Below are positions 16,994 to 23,749 of a stretch of DNA of 33,462 bases, one piece after another (within the stretch, counting starts at the first letter, position 1; each line of letters starts with the position of its first letter). A model generated the notes under the pieces. The model saw nothing but the letters and a program-made list of their open reading frames with translations, was not told where the DNA came from and did not search any database. The stretch covers positions 40,506 through 73,967 of the forward strand of contig CACZJR010000011.1 in NCBI GenBank assembly GCA_902781545.1, read 5' to 3'. The DNA comes from an uncultured Spirochaetales bacterium (GTDB lineage: Bacteria; Spirochaetota; Spirochaetia; Sphaerochaetales; Sphaerochaetaceae). Both the position numbers and the translations under genes were made by a program.

Positions 16994-17011
16994 AATGCAT
17001 ATATATTCCAT
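16994..17011. promoter_or_regulatory. ARG-box-like palindrome between divergent promoters
   Basis: AATGCATATATATTCCAT fits the known ArgR consensus (TGAAT, four A/T, ATTCA) with two mismatches. It lies between the minus-strand promoter and the plus-strand promoter at 17040. ArgR is encoded in this window. A similar but weaker stretch is at 7807-7820. This is pattern matching only. Confidence 0.3.
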
Positions 17012-17039
17012 AGCGCTTATTTTTGTGTTATTTTTTCTT

Positions 17040-17068
17040 TTGACAGGCGTGTGAGGGTAGGTTACTAT
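17040..17068 (+). promoter_or_regulatory. Promoter of the exported-protein gene cluster
   Basis: TTGACA (17040-17045), a 17-base spacer and TACTAT (17063-17068). The start would be near 17075, about 60 bases before the ATG at 17136. It is the clearest promoter for the 17136-18344 gene. Confidence 0.75.
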
Positions 17069-17135
17069 TTATAGTTACGGGGCCATAAAGATATGCCCTG
17101 CACAAACTGATTCTTAATGAATAGGAGACAGCATA

Positions 17136-18344
17136 ATGAAGAAACTGTTTACAATCGTACTTCTTGTTTCTCTGGTGTGCGGTGCCCTTTTTGCACAGGC
17201 CATCTATGAGAATCCCGAGGGAATGAAGAAAATCATCATTCTCAACAATGCTTTCGAGGGTCTTGAGGAGACACGCCAGTGCTACAACGCCAAGGAATGG
17301 CACAAGAGCTACAGCCTGGGCCAGATCATTGATGACAACCTCTGGTTCACACCTTCCGATGATGCAATTGTCAAAACAGTCGCATATGCAGATCTCTACA
17401 CCGATACATGTGATCTTGCCACATTCCGCGGAAAACTGGTCAGCCTGATCAAGGACAATCCTGCTTATGACTATGACCTGTTCGTCGGTCCCAACCAGAA
17501 AGAGTCATCCGATGTCTGGTACAAGGGCTGGTGTATCATCGGCAACGAGGCTCTTGTCTTCATGCCGAACGAGGGTATCACAGATCTCCTTTATGTGGCA
17601 GAGAACGTCGGTCTTGTCCCGGCAACAGGCTTCATCTTCGAGAACGTAGCCGGAGAGAAGGTCACACTCAAGGCTGAGCAGCTTGCCGATGCATCAATCG
17701 TCTATGAGGGTGATGTCATCACACTTGTCTGCGGCAGCACAAAGCTTGCCAACGTGAAGTCAGTCACAGTCGAGGGAATCACAAAGGATTCAAAGGTCTC
17801 CGGTGACGGTGTCTACAGAATGGTCATGCTCCCGAATGCTGACGGAGTCTACGGTGTGGAAGCTCCGCTTCTCGGAAACAGGGCAGGTACATGGTATCCG
17901 ACAGCAACAACAGCAAAGCATCCGTATGCCGGCGCATATTCAGTAGCTGAGCTGTTCGCCAAGTTCGGAGTCACACCTTGTGAGAACGTCAAGGTCGTCT
18001 CTTATGCCGACGGCTATGCAAGGGAAGAGGAGTTCAACCACTTCGCAAAGAAGTACATCGCATGGCATGCAAGCGCAGAGTACATCACAATGGGTATGGA
18101 GCAGTCCAGGAAAGAGGATGCCGTCTACAACGTCGGTTACTACATCCTCAAGGACGAGGCATTCGTCTACATCCCTGAGACAGGCATCAATCTCGGAAAG
18201 GTGTTTGAGACCATCGGAATGGCCGGCGTGACCCAGTACAAGCTGACATATGCAGATGGAAAGGTCCTGTACATTTACGGAACCGATATTCCTTCATTCA
18301 GCATTCCGGCTGGAAACGATCTTGTCACAATCGAGGCCATGTGA
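17136..18344 (+). CDS. Secreted protein with two internal repeats, unknown function
   Basis: A 402-residue protein with a clear signal peptide (M-K-K-L-F plus hydrophobic core, cleavage near F-A-Q-A, residues 19-22) and no further membrane helix, so it is likely periplasmic. Two regions of about 120 residues repeat: residues 78-200 and 285-402. The aligned landmarks are V-K-T-V-A-Y-A-D / V-K-V-V-S-Y-A-D, then N-E-A-L-V-F-M-P-N-E-G-I / D-E-A-F-V-Y-I-P-E-T-G-I, then V-G-L-V / I-G-M-A, and a final strand D-V-I-T-L / D-L-V-T-I. I do not recognise the fold. It has its own promoter and terminator but directly precedes the gamma-glutamyltransferase lipoprotein, so a binding role in the same process is possible. 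GGAGA supports the start. Confidence 0.85.
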   Translation: MKKLFTIVLLVSLVCGALFAQAIYENPEGMKKIIILNNAFEGLEETRQCYNAKEWHKSYSLGQIIDDNLWFTPSDDAIVKTVAYADLYTDTCDLATFRGKLVSLIKDNPAYDYDLFVGPNQKESSDVWYKGWCIIGNEALVFMPNEGITDLLYVAENVGLVPATGFIFENVAGEKVTLKAEQLADASIVYEGDVITLVCGSTKLANVKSVTVEGITKDSKVSGDGVYRMVMLPNADGVYGVEAPLLGNRAGTWYPTATTAKHPYAGAYSVAELFAKFGVTPCENVKVVSYADGYAREEEFNHFAKKYIAWHASAEYITMGMEQSRKEDAVYNVGYYILKDEAFVYIPETGINLGKVFETIGMAGVTQYKLTYADGKVLYIYGTDIPSFSIPAGNDLVTIEAM

Positions 18345-18388
18345 TTCAACGTAGGCGGTATGCCGCTTACTCTTTCTTGAAATGATAT

Positions 18389-18415
18389 GCGCCCCCGTCC
18401 ATGGGGGCGCGTTTT
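18389..18415 (+). terminator. Rho-independent terminator after the repeat protein
   Basis: GCGCCCCC (18389-18396) and GGGGGCGC (18403-18410) form a perfect 8-bp GC stem with a six-base loop, followed by G and four T. The short T-run may allow partial read-through into the next gene, which starts 20 bases later and has no separate promoter that I can see. Confidence 0.75.
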
Positions 18416-18434
18416 GTGAAAAACAGGTGAGTTT

Positions 18435-20276
18435 ATGAGGTCATTTGGAAAAACAGCCATTATTCTGGTTGCTCTGATTACAGTGTTCGCCTTATGCGGA
18501 TGCTCAAAGGGTCAGGCGGAGACAACCGCCTCAGCTCCGGCCGTGCAGCAGAGTTCCGCACCGGCAGAGTCCGCAAAGGAGCCGCAGGCACAGGTTCAGG
18601 AAACTGTCCAGAAACCCGTCTATGAGTTCCCCAGCGACAAATTCCACACAGGTGCGGTAGGTGCCAACGGAGCCGCAGCATGTGCAAGCCCGCTTGCAGC
18701 TCAGATTGCCGTGGATATCCTGGAGAAGGGCGGAAACGCAGTTGATGCGGCAGTAGGCATGATTTATGCAGTCGGTCTCCTTGAGCCGGCGGCAAGCGGT
18801 GTGGGCGGAGCAGGCCAGATGACTGTCTATCTTGCCGACCAGGACAAGTATGTCACTATCGAGTACATGACAATGGCTCCGGGAAAGGCGATTGCCGGTG
18901 AGATTGAGACATCAAGCTCCGACAACCCGCCTGCAGTGACATCCATTGCGATCCCTGGTGTGGTCCACGGCACGCTTACAGCCCTTGAGATGTGGGGCAC
19001 AATGACCCCGAGAGAGGTGCTGCAGCCTGTAATCGACCTTGCCAGAAAGGGCTTCCCGGTGACCGAGAGATGGAACACCAACATCGAGGGACGCTACCAG
19101 AACCTCAAGGCCTATGACTACACGATGGGGCTCTATACCGATGACGGATTCCTTTACAGCATCGGTGATACGGTTAAGAACAATGACCTTGCGGACACCC
19201 TTGAGCTGATTGCAGACCAGGGGATAAAGGGATTCTACGACAGCGCCTTCACCGACAAGATGGTGGACTACATCCAGAGCATAGGCGGAATCCTCACCCA
19301 CGAGGACTTCGCACAGTACAAGTCCGTTGTCAGGGAGCCGATCTCAACGACATACAGGGGCTATACCGTCTATACCACAGGCGGCCCGTCAACGGGAGGA
19401 GCCGCTCTTCTTGAGGCTCTGAACATCGTTGAGAACTTTGACCTTGCCTCCTACGGCCCTGACAGCCCGCAGACTGTCAACATCATGGCCGAGGCCTTCT
19501 CAATGGGATACAAGGACGGAAACGCCTACATGGCAGACCCGACGTACTATGATCTTCCGGTCCAGACGATCATCTCCAAGGAATATGCCAAGGACCGCTC
19601 CGTGAAGATCAATCCTGACTCCAAGCAGAAGATGGTGGGCGCCGGACGCCTGACAGTCAAGCTGAACGCGACAGGCGAGGCGGTAGCCGCAAGCACCGCG
19701 GTGGACCAGGGCGGAACAAGCCACATGGTCGTCATGGACAAGTTCGGTAATGTGGTCTCCACCACAAACACAAACGGAATCAACTTCGGAAGCGCGGTTG
19801 CTGTTCCCGGAACAGGCTTTGTGTTCACCGCACATCTTTCAAACCTGAACAACACAACCGGAGCCTCAGTGAACATGCTCATGCCGTACATCCGCGTGTG
19901 CTCAACCACATGTCCCTCAATCGTGGCAGATTCCACCGGAAAGCCGGTCCTGGCAGTCGGATCACCGGGAAACTGGGCTCTTGTCTCAGCTGCATTCGCG
20001 GCTATTGTCAACTACATTGACTTCGGCATGGACATCGCACAGGCTACAAACGCCCCCAGGACGTGGAAGGACGGAATGACCATCAAGGACCTCTACATGG
20101 AAGGCGGCTACAGCCCTGAGACCATCGCCGCTGTAGAGGCAATGGGCTACAATCTCATCGACAGTGACCGTGAGTACAGCTCACATGTCGGATGCGTGGC
20201 GGCAATCGAGAAGAAGGACGGATTATTCTACGCAATCGGTGATGACCGCAGACATTACGGTTCTGCCGCTTACTAA
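18435..20276 (+). CDS. Gamma-glutamyltransferase-family lipoprotein with altered substrate site
   Basis: A 613-residue N-terminal nucleophile hydrolase of the gamma-glutamyltransferase family. Residues 1-23 are a lipoprotein signal (L-C-G-C, lipidated Cys probably 23), followed by a Pro/Ala/Gln linker to about 62. The self-cleavage/catalytic threonine is T428 in Q-G-G-T-S-H, with the usual D-K-x-G-N-V after it. Unusual: where typical enzymes have R-E-x-A-P with the arginine that binds the substrate alpha-carboxylate, this one has M145-T-M-A-P; the N-N-x-M-D-D-F loop is replaced by F-T-A-H-L-S-N-L; and G-S-P-G-G-S-R is G-S-P-G-N-W. It should still mature and hydrolyse an acyl/amide bond, but probably not ordinary glutathione. 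Confidence 0.88.
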   Translation: MRSFGKTAIILVALITVFALCGCSKGQAETTASAPAVQQSSAPAESAKEPQAQVQETVQKPVYEFPSDKFHTGAVGANGAAACASPLAAQIAVDILEKGGNAVDAAVGMIYAVGLLEPAASGVGGAGQMTVYLADQDKYVTIEYMTMAPGKAIAGEIETSSSDNPPAVTSIAIPGVVHGTLTALEMWGTMTPREVLQPVIDLARKGFPVTERWNTNIEGRYQNLKAYDYTMGLYTDDGFLYSIGDTVKNNDLADTLELIADQGIKGFYDSAFTDKMVDYIQSIGGILTHEDFAQYKSVVREPISTTYRGYTVYTTGGPSTGGAALLEALNIVENFDLASYGPDSPQTVNIMAEAFSMGYKDGNAYMADPTYYDLPVQTIISKEYAKDRSVKINPDSKQKMVGAGRLTVKLNATGEAVAASTAVDQGGTSHMVVMDKFGNVVSTTNTNGINFGSAVAVPGTGFVFTAHLSNLNNTTGASVNMLMPYIRVCSTTCPSIVADSTGKPVLAVGSPGNWALVSAAFAAIVNYIDFGMDIAQATNAPRTWKDGMTIKDLYMEGGYSPETIAAVEAMGYNLIDSDREYSSHVGCVAAIEKKDGLFYAIGDDRRHYGSAAY

Positions 20277-20301
20277 GGGTGTAGACCTGTCACACCCTTA
20301 G
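20273..20301 (+). repeat. Hairpin overlapping the GGT stop codon
   Basis: CTAAGGGTGT (20273-20282) and ACACCCTTAG (20292-20301) form a perfect 10-bp stem around a nine-base loop; the TAA stop (20274-20276) is inside the left arm. No T-run follows. Confidence 0.6.
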
Positions 20302-20302
20302 A

Positions 20303-20354
20303 ATGACATTGTCAAGGGTGCCTCTGGCACTTGCCTTGCCCTTGACAATGTCAT
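20303..20354 (+). repeat. Perfect 16-bp inverted repeat before permease A
   Basis: ATGACATTGTCAAGGG (20303-20318) is exactly complementary to CCCTTGACAATGTCAT (20339-20354), with a 20-base loop that itself holds GTGCC-TCT-GGCAC. The right arm contains a TTGACA that could be a -35 box, but no good -10 box follows at the right distance. There is no T-run. With the preceding hairpin it fills the 112-base gap between the GGT and permease A genes. Confidence 0.7.
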
Positions 20355-20388
20355 ATTGATTGCAATCTGAAATAATTTGAGGTTATTA

Positions 20389-21654
20389 ATGAGAAACGAG
20401 ATAGTGGTGGCACTTGTCATGTTCCTGATCTCAATCGGGGGATCGGTTGCCACCCGCAATGACAAGAAGTGGTCGGTGTTTTTCCTATTCCTGGCATCGG
20501 TGGCAGGAAGCCTGGCCGCTGGAATGGGAATAAGGTTCAGGGAGATTGTCGAGGGTCCGTTCGGATTCCTGGACAGTATGCTCTGCGTCTGCTGCGCATC
20601 TGTGCTGGTGGCGACCCTGGACAGAAGCGGTGCCTTCTCATTCCTGTTCGACAGGATCTGTGGAATCAAGAACAGGACACTGAAGGCTTTTGCCGTCCTG
20701 CTGTTCATAGCACTTCCTGCAATGCTCACAGGTTTTGCCTCCTCAAGTCTTCTGACAACAGGACAGCTTGTGAAGAAAGGCTGCTACAAGGGAGCCGATT
20801 CAAGGAAGATGCATCTGGTTGTCTGCGTGGGAGCTTTCATAGGAGTTATTCTTCCTCCGACATGCATTCCTGCGATGATAGCAGCCAACGGAGCGGGAAG
20901 CGTTCTTCCCACACCATATGCGGGATTCTTCCTTCCGCTTCTTGCGGCAGGTCTTCCGGCGTTCATCGTCTATGCGCTTGTAAACCGCAAGGAGCTTTCC
21001 TCTGTCGAATCAGGGGAGAAGGCAGACTCCAAGGGGGCACTTCCATCATTGATCGTGCTTACAGTGACCTGCATCGCAGTGATCATTGACGGTGTGTTCT
21101 CCAATATCCTGTACCTTGGCGGAAACACGCTTGTGTTCTTCATCGCATCCCTGATTGTCATTGGGGCAAGCAGGGGCTTCGGGAGTATCAAGAGCACATA
21201 TGAGACAGTGTCGGACGGTGTCATGAACGCAGTGGTGCCGATGGCTATTGTCTTTGCGCTGGGATCTTTCATAGAGGTCAGCTCAATGACAGGAGTCCGC
21301 GGGCTCTACAGCCTCTGGATACTGCCGTACGATGTCGTGCCAGTGATGCTTGTGCTCATGGCAGCCGCACTGGTCATAGGGTATTTCCTGTCCACTCCCA
21401 TCCCCGCGTTCCTGATCACATATGCGGTCTTCCCGATCGGATGGCTTGCCAACACCGTTACGGTCACAGGCCTTGCGATGGCACTGGCGGTTGTGGCGCT
21501 GATCACCAGAAACGGCGGAATAGTGAACTGCAGGGAGAACTCCCTGAAGTCCTCTGATGTGCTTAAGGAAGTCTGGCTTCCTGTTGCTCTGGTTCTTGCT
21601 GTCGGAGTCATCTTTGTGATATTCGGCGACAGCATGACGTTCCTGATCAGGTAG
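20389..21654 (+). CDS. Ion-transporter-superfamily (DctM-like) permease A
   Basis: A 421-residue membrane protein with about eleven hydrophobic helices, related to DctM/IT-superfamily permeases and clearly paralogous to permease B (23750). The first re-entrant hairpin region carries T-G-F-A-S-S-S (114-120), followed by L-P-P-T-C-I-P-A-M (155-163), equivalent to T-G-S-S-T-A and A-P-P-I-N-I-P-A-M in B. The second-half motif of B (G-D-L-M-P-P-T-A) is replaced here by T-R-N-G-G-I-V-N-C (373-381), so substrate or ion coupling probably differs. The ATG at 20389 has GAGG six bases upstream; a TTG four codons earlier is in frame but lacks this. No DctP or DctQ gene is adjacent. Confidence 0.82.
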   Translation: MRNEIVVALVMFLISIGGSVATRNDKKWSVFFLFLASVAGSLAAGMGIRFREIVEGPFGFLDSMLCVCCASVLVATLDRSGAFSFLFDRICGIKNRTLKAFAVLLFIALPAMLTGFASSSLLTTGQLVKKGCYKGADSRKMHLVVCVGAFIGVILPPTCIPAMIAANGAGSVLPTPYAGFFLPLLAAGLPAFIVYALVNRKELSSVESGEKADSKGALPSLIVLTVTCIAVIIDGVFSNILYLGGNTLVFFIASLIVIGASRGFGSIKSTYETVSDGVMNAVVPMAIVFALGSFIEVSSMTGVRGLYSLWILPYDVVPVMLVLMAAALVIGYFLSTPIPAFLITYAVFPIGWLANTVTVTGLAMALAVVALITRNGGIVNCRENSLKSSDVLKEVWLPVALVLAVGVIFVIFGDSMTFLIR

Positions 21655-21667
21655 AAGGAGGGGAGAG

Positions 21668-21814
21668 ATGCTTCAGATAATCTATTATGTGATCATTACA
21701 GTGTTTGCCCTGCTTCTTTTGGCCAATGTCCTGAGAAAGCGCCCGTTCACTGAGCTTGTGTGCCTTGCCTTTGTGGTTGTGACATTCACGCTCAGGGCAC
21801 TTCACATAAAGTAG
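21668..21814 (+). CDS. 48-aa two-helix membrane microprotein A
   Basis: ATG 21668 to TAG 21812-21814, preceded by GGAGGGGAGAG. The 48-residue peptide begins M-L-Q-I-I-Y-Y, has a first helix (about 3-21), a short basic turn N-V-L-R-K-R-P, and a second helix (about 28-45) ending T-L-R-A-L-H-I-K. It sits 13 bases after permease A and nine bases before hydrolase A. A similar peptide occupies the identical place in the second module (25037), which strongly supports it being a real gene. It may be a small partner subunit of the permease, in place of the usual DctQ; that is inference. Confidence 0.75.
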   Translation: MLQIIYYVIITVFALLLLANVLRKRPFTELVCLAFVVVTFTLRALHIK

Positions 21815-21823
21815 GAGGGTCTT

Positions 21824-22969
21824 ATGAGCTATATCAAGAACATAGTCGTCATTGCTGTTGCCCTCCTTTTCGCGGTGATGGCATCGGTGGATTTCATTGC
21901 CATGCACAAGGCGGAGCCAATTGCGGACAATCCGAATGTGACTGAGATCAAGATGCTCTCCGAGTATTGCCCAGCTCTCAAGGGCACAGCCCTGGACACC
22001 GAGATCTACGTGTTTGACAGCGGAAAGCCCGGCGGTGCGATGCTGATCCTGGGAGGAACCCATCCGAATGAGACGGCAAGTCCTGTTGCCGCCATAGCCA
22101 TGGCTGAGAACCTCAGGTGCACGCAGGGAAGACTCTTCATAATCCCGTGGACCAACAAGAGCGGTTTCACTCACACGTCGCCGCTTGACGGCATGCAGGA
22201 TTTCTTTGACATTGAGCTCGCAGACGGAAGCAAGAGGACCTTCAGGGTGGGAAACCGTCTGACGAATCCCGTTGACCAGTGGCCTGACTACACTTATTTC
22301 ATGGGCTCATCTGGCAGGGAGCTCATGGGAACTGAGATCGCCGAGATCAGAAACGTTGACAGACTTTACTATGGAAACCCGAACGGTGTCCTGACTGAGA
22401 GAGTTTGTGCCGGAATTTTCAATCTTATCAATGAAGAGGGCATTAATCTGACGATGGACATGCATGAGGGGTCTCCGGAGTTCCTGTACCTGGACTGCAC
22501 CATGGTCAACATGAAAGCGGACAACCAGAAGGCCATGTCCATTGCCCAGAGCATGGCCCTTGACATGCAGTTCGATGACCTGGACATGCGCGCCGAATAC
22601 TCCGGCGTGAAATCCTACGGACTTTCCCACAGGAGCCTTGGGGACAACACGGCATCCATGATGACGCTGATGGAGACATACAATCCGTCCATGGGGCCGC
22701 TTCACGGCAAGATGGATGATGACCTGATAATAAACGGCAACGAGCCGAACTACTATCAGGCTCATCTTGACGGGTACATCTATTTCGATGTCCCGAAGGA
22801 CGGTTATCCGCTGGTTGAGAGGGTTGCACGGCATGTCACATGTGTGACTTACCTGGCACGTGCATTCAGCGAGGCATATCCGGACAAGGTCATAGCCTTT
22901 GAGGGACTTGGCTCTTATTCGGATATGGTCGGTTCTGGTTTAGGTAAAATCCTTAAACCAGTTGATTGA
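21824..22969 (+). CDS. Membrane-anchored M14-family (AstE/AspA-like) zinc hydrolase A
   Basis: A 381-residue protein with an N-terminal uncleaved-looking helix (residues 6-24) and an extracytoplasmic M14-type catalytic domain. Zinc ligands are H80 and E83 (G-G-T-H-P-N-E) and H214 (D-M-H-E); the catalytic glutamate is probably E284 (L-M-E-T). The usual N-R substrate-carboxylate motif is N-V-D-R-L-Y-Y-G, so the asparagine is replaced by D179. The subfamily includes succinylglutamate desuccinylase, aspartoacylase and short peptidases; which bond is cut here is unknown. AGGAGGG supports the ATG. It is paralogous along its length to the protein at 25194. Confidence 0.82.
   Translation: MSYIKNIVVIAVALLFAVMASVDFIAMHKAEPIADNPNVTEIKMLSEYCPALKGTALDTEIYVFDSGKPGGAMLILGGTHPNETASPVAAIAMAENLRCTQGRLFIIPWTNKSGFTHTSPLDGMQDFFDIELADGSKRTFRVGNRLTNPVDQWPDYTYFMGSSGRELMGTEIAEIRNVDRLYYGNPNGVLTERVCAGIFNLINEEGINLTMDMHEGSPEFLYLDCTMVNMKADNQKAMSIAQSMALDMQFDDLDMRAEYSGVKSYGLSHRSLGDNTASMMTLMETYNPSMGPLHGKMDDDLIINGNEPNYYQAHLDGYIYFDVPKDGYPLVERVARHVTCVTYLARAFSEAYPDKVIAFEGLGSYSDMVGSGLGKILKPVD
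22935..22961 (+). terminator. Weak terminator-like hairpin at the end of hydrolase A
   Basis: CTGGTTTA (22935-22942) pairs with TAAACCAG (22954-22961) over the last codons of the gene, with additional GG/CC pairing inside the loop, followed by TTGATTGATTTT. It lacks a clean T-run. Confidence 0.35.
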
Positions 22970-22989
22970 TTTTCACATTGTATTATTAT
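22962..22989 (+). promoter_or_regulatory. Possible promoter of the second module
   Basis: TTGATT (22962-22967), 16 bases, TATTAT (22984-22989), in an AT-rich 41-base gap, just ahead of GGAGG at 23001. Several overlapping alternatives exist. Confidence 0.4.
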
Positions 22990-23010
22990 TAATAGATATT
23001 GGAGGATGTT

Positions 23011-23736
23011 ATGAAAAAACTTGCCCTGTTAATTCTGGCAGTAGCCCTGATCTTCACATTCGCCTCATGCAGCAAGGGTTCTTCCTCGTCTGCAGCTCCT
23101 TCCGCTTCTGCTTCTGCCTCGGCACCTGCTGCCGATAGCGCAGCCACAACACCTTCCACAGGTACGGTGGATTCAGAGTATGACCCCAACAAGACCGTTG
23201 ATTTTGTCCAGCAGACATCAGAGGACAAGAGGGTCGTGACAATCGGAACCATTGACAAGAGCCTTTACAAACAGCCTGTCTTTGTCACTTCCTTCGGACA
23301 GAGCACGGATGCAGCCATGCTTGATACAGTGATGAAGAGGATCGGCGTGGACTATGTCTACAACGCCACCGCAACCGCTGAGGCCATGAAAGGTTACAAG
23401 ACAGTCATTATCGCCGTCGGAGCCAGCACAAAGGGTCTTGGAGCCGCCGGAATCTCAGAGGCCGACGAGACTGCAAGGGCCAAGGCAATCATGGAATACA
23501 TCAACTCCAATGAGATCGAGGTCATCTGCTGCCATATCGGAGGCTCGGCCCGCAGGGGAACCCTGTCCGACCTTTATTCCGACATGGTCATGGAGAAGGC
23601 CAGCCTGATAGTCCTCAAGGAAGACGCGAACTTCGACTACAAGTTCACAAAATATGCCGAGGAGCACAAGAAGCCGATCAGCCTGATCTACGCCACAAAG
23701 GATGCCCTGACGGTCTTCACAGAGATCTTCCAGTGA
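23011..23736 (+). CDS. Lipoprotein with Ser/Ala linker, alpha/beta domain, unknown
   Basis: A 241-residue lipoprotein: signal with lipobox F-A-S-C (lipidated C20), a Ser/Ala/Pro/Thr linker (about 23-52), and a compact domain (about 74-241). That domain looks Rossmann-like, with alternating strands V-F-V-T-S-F-G, T-V-I-I-A-V-G-A-S, E-V-I-C-C-H-I-G-G and L-I-V-L-K-E. From memory this resembles a family listed as DUF6305, but I am not certain. The start is ATG 23011 with GGAGG five bases upstream. Position 13 bases before permease B suggests it could present substrate to the permease, as solute-binding lipoproteins do, although it is not a classical DctP or ABC binding protein. Confidence 0.78.
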   Translation: MKKLALLILAVALIFTFASCSKGSSSSAAPSASASASAPAADSAATTPSTGTVDSEYDPNKTVDFVQQTSEDKRVVTIGTIDKSLYKQPVFVTSFGQSTDAAMLDTVMKRIGVDYVYNATATAEAMKGYKTVIIAVGASTKGLGAAGISEADETARAKAIMEYINSNEIEVICCHIGGSARRGTLSDLYSDMVMEKASLIVLKEDANFDYKFTKYAEEHKKPISLIYATKDALTVFTEIFQ

Positions 23737-23749
23737 CACAGGATCCAAG

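Noticed and set aside
19500-20011. Minus-strand frames of 111 and 154 codons in the GGT-like gene
   Set aside because: Shadows of a well-supported gene with a family-typical sequence over its full length.
20342-20376. Promoter inside the right arm of the 16-bp inverted repeat
   Set aside because: TTGACA is present at 20342-20347, but no acceptable -10 box follows at 15-19 bases, so I did not list it as a promoter.
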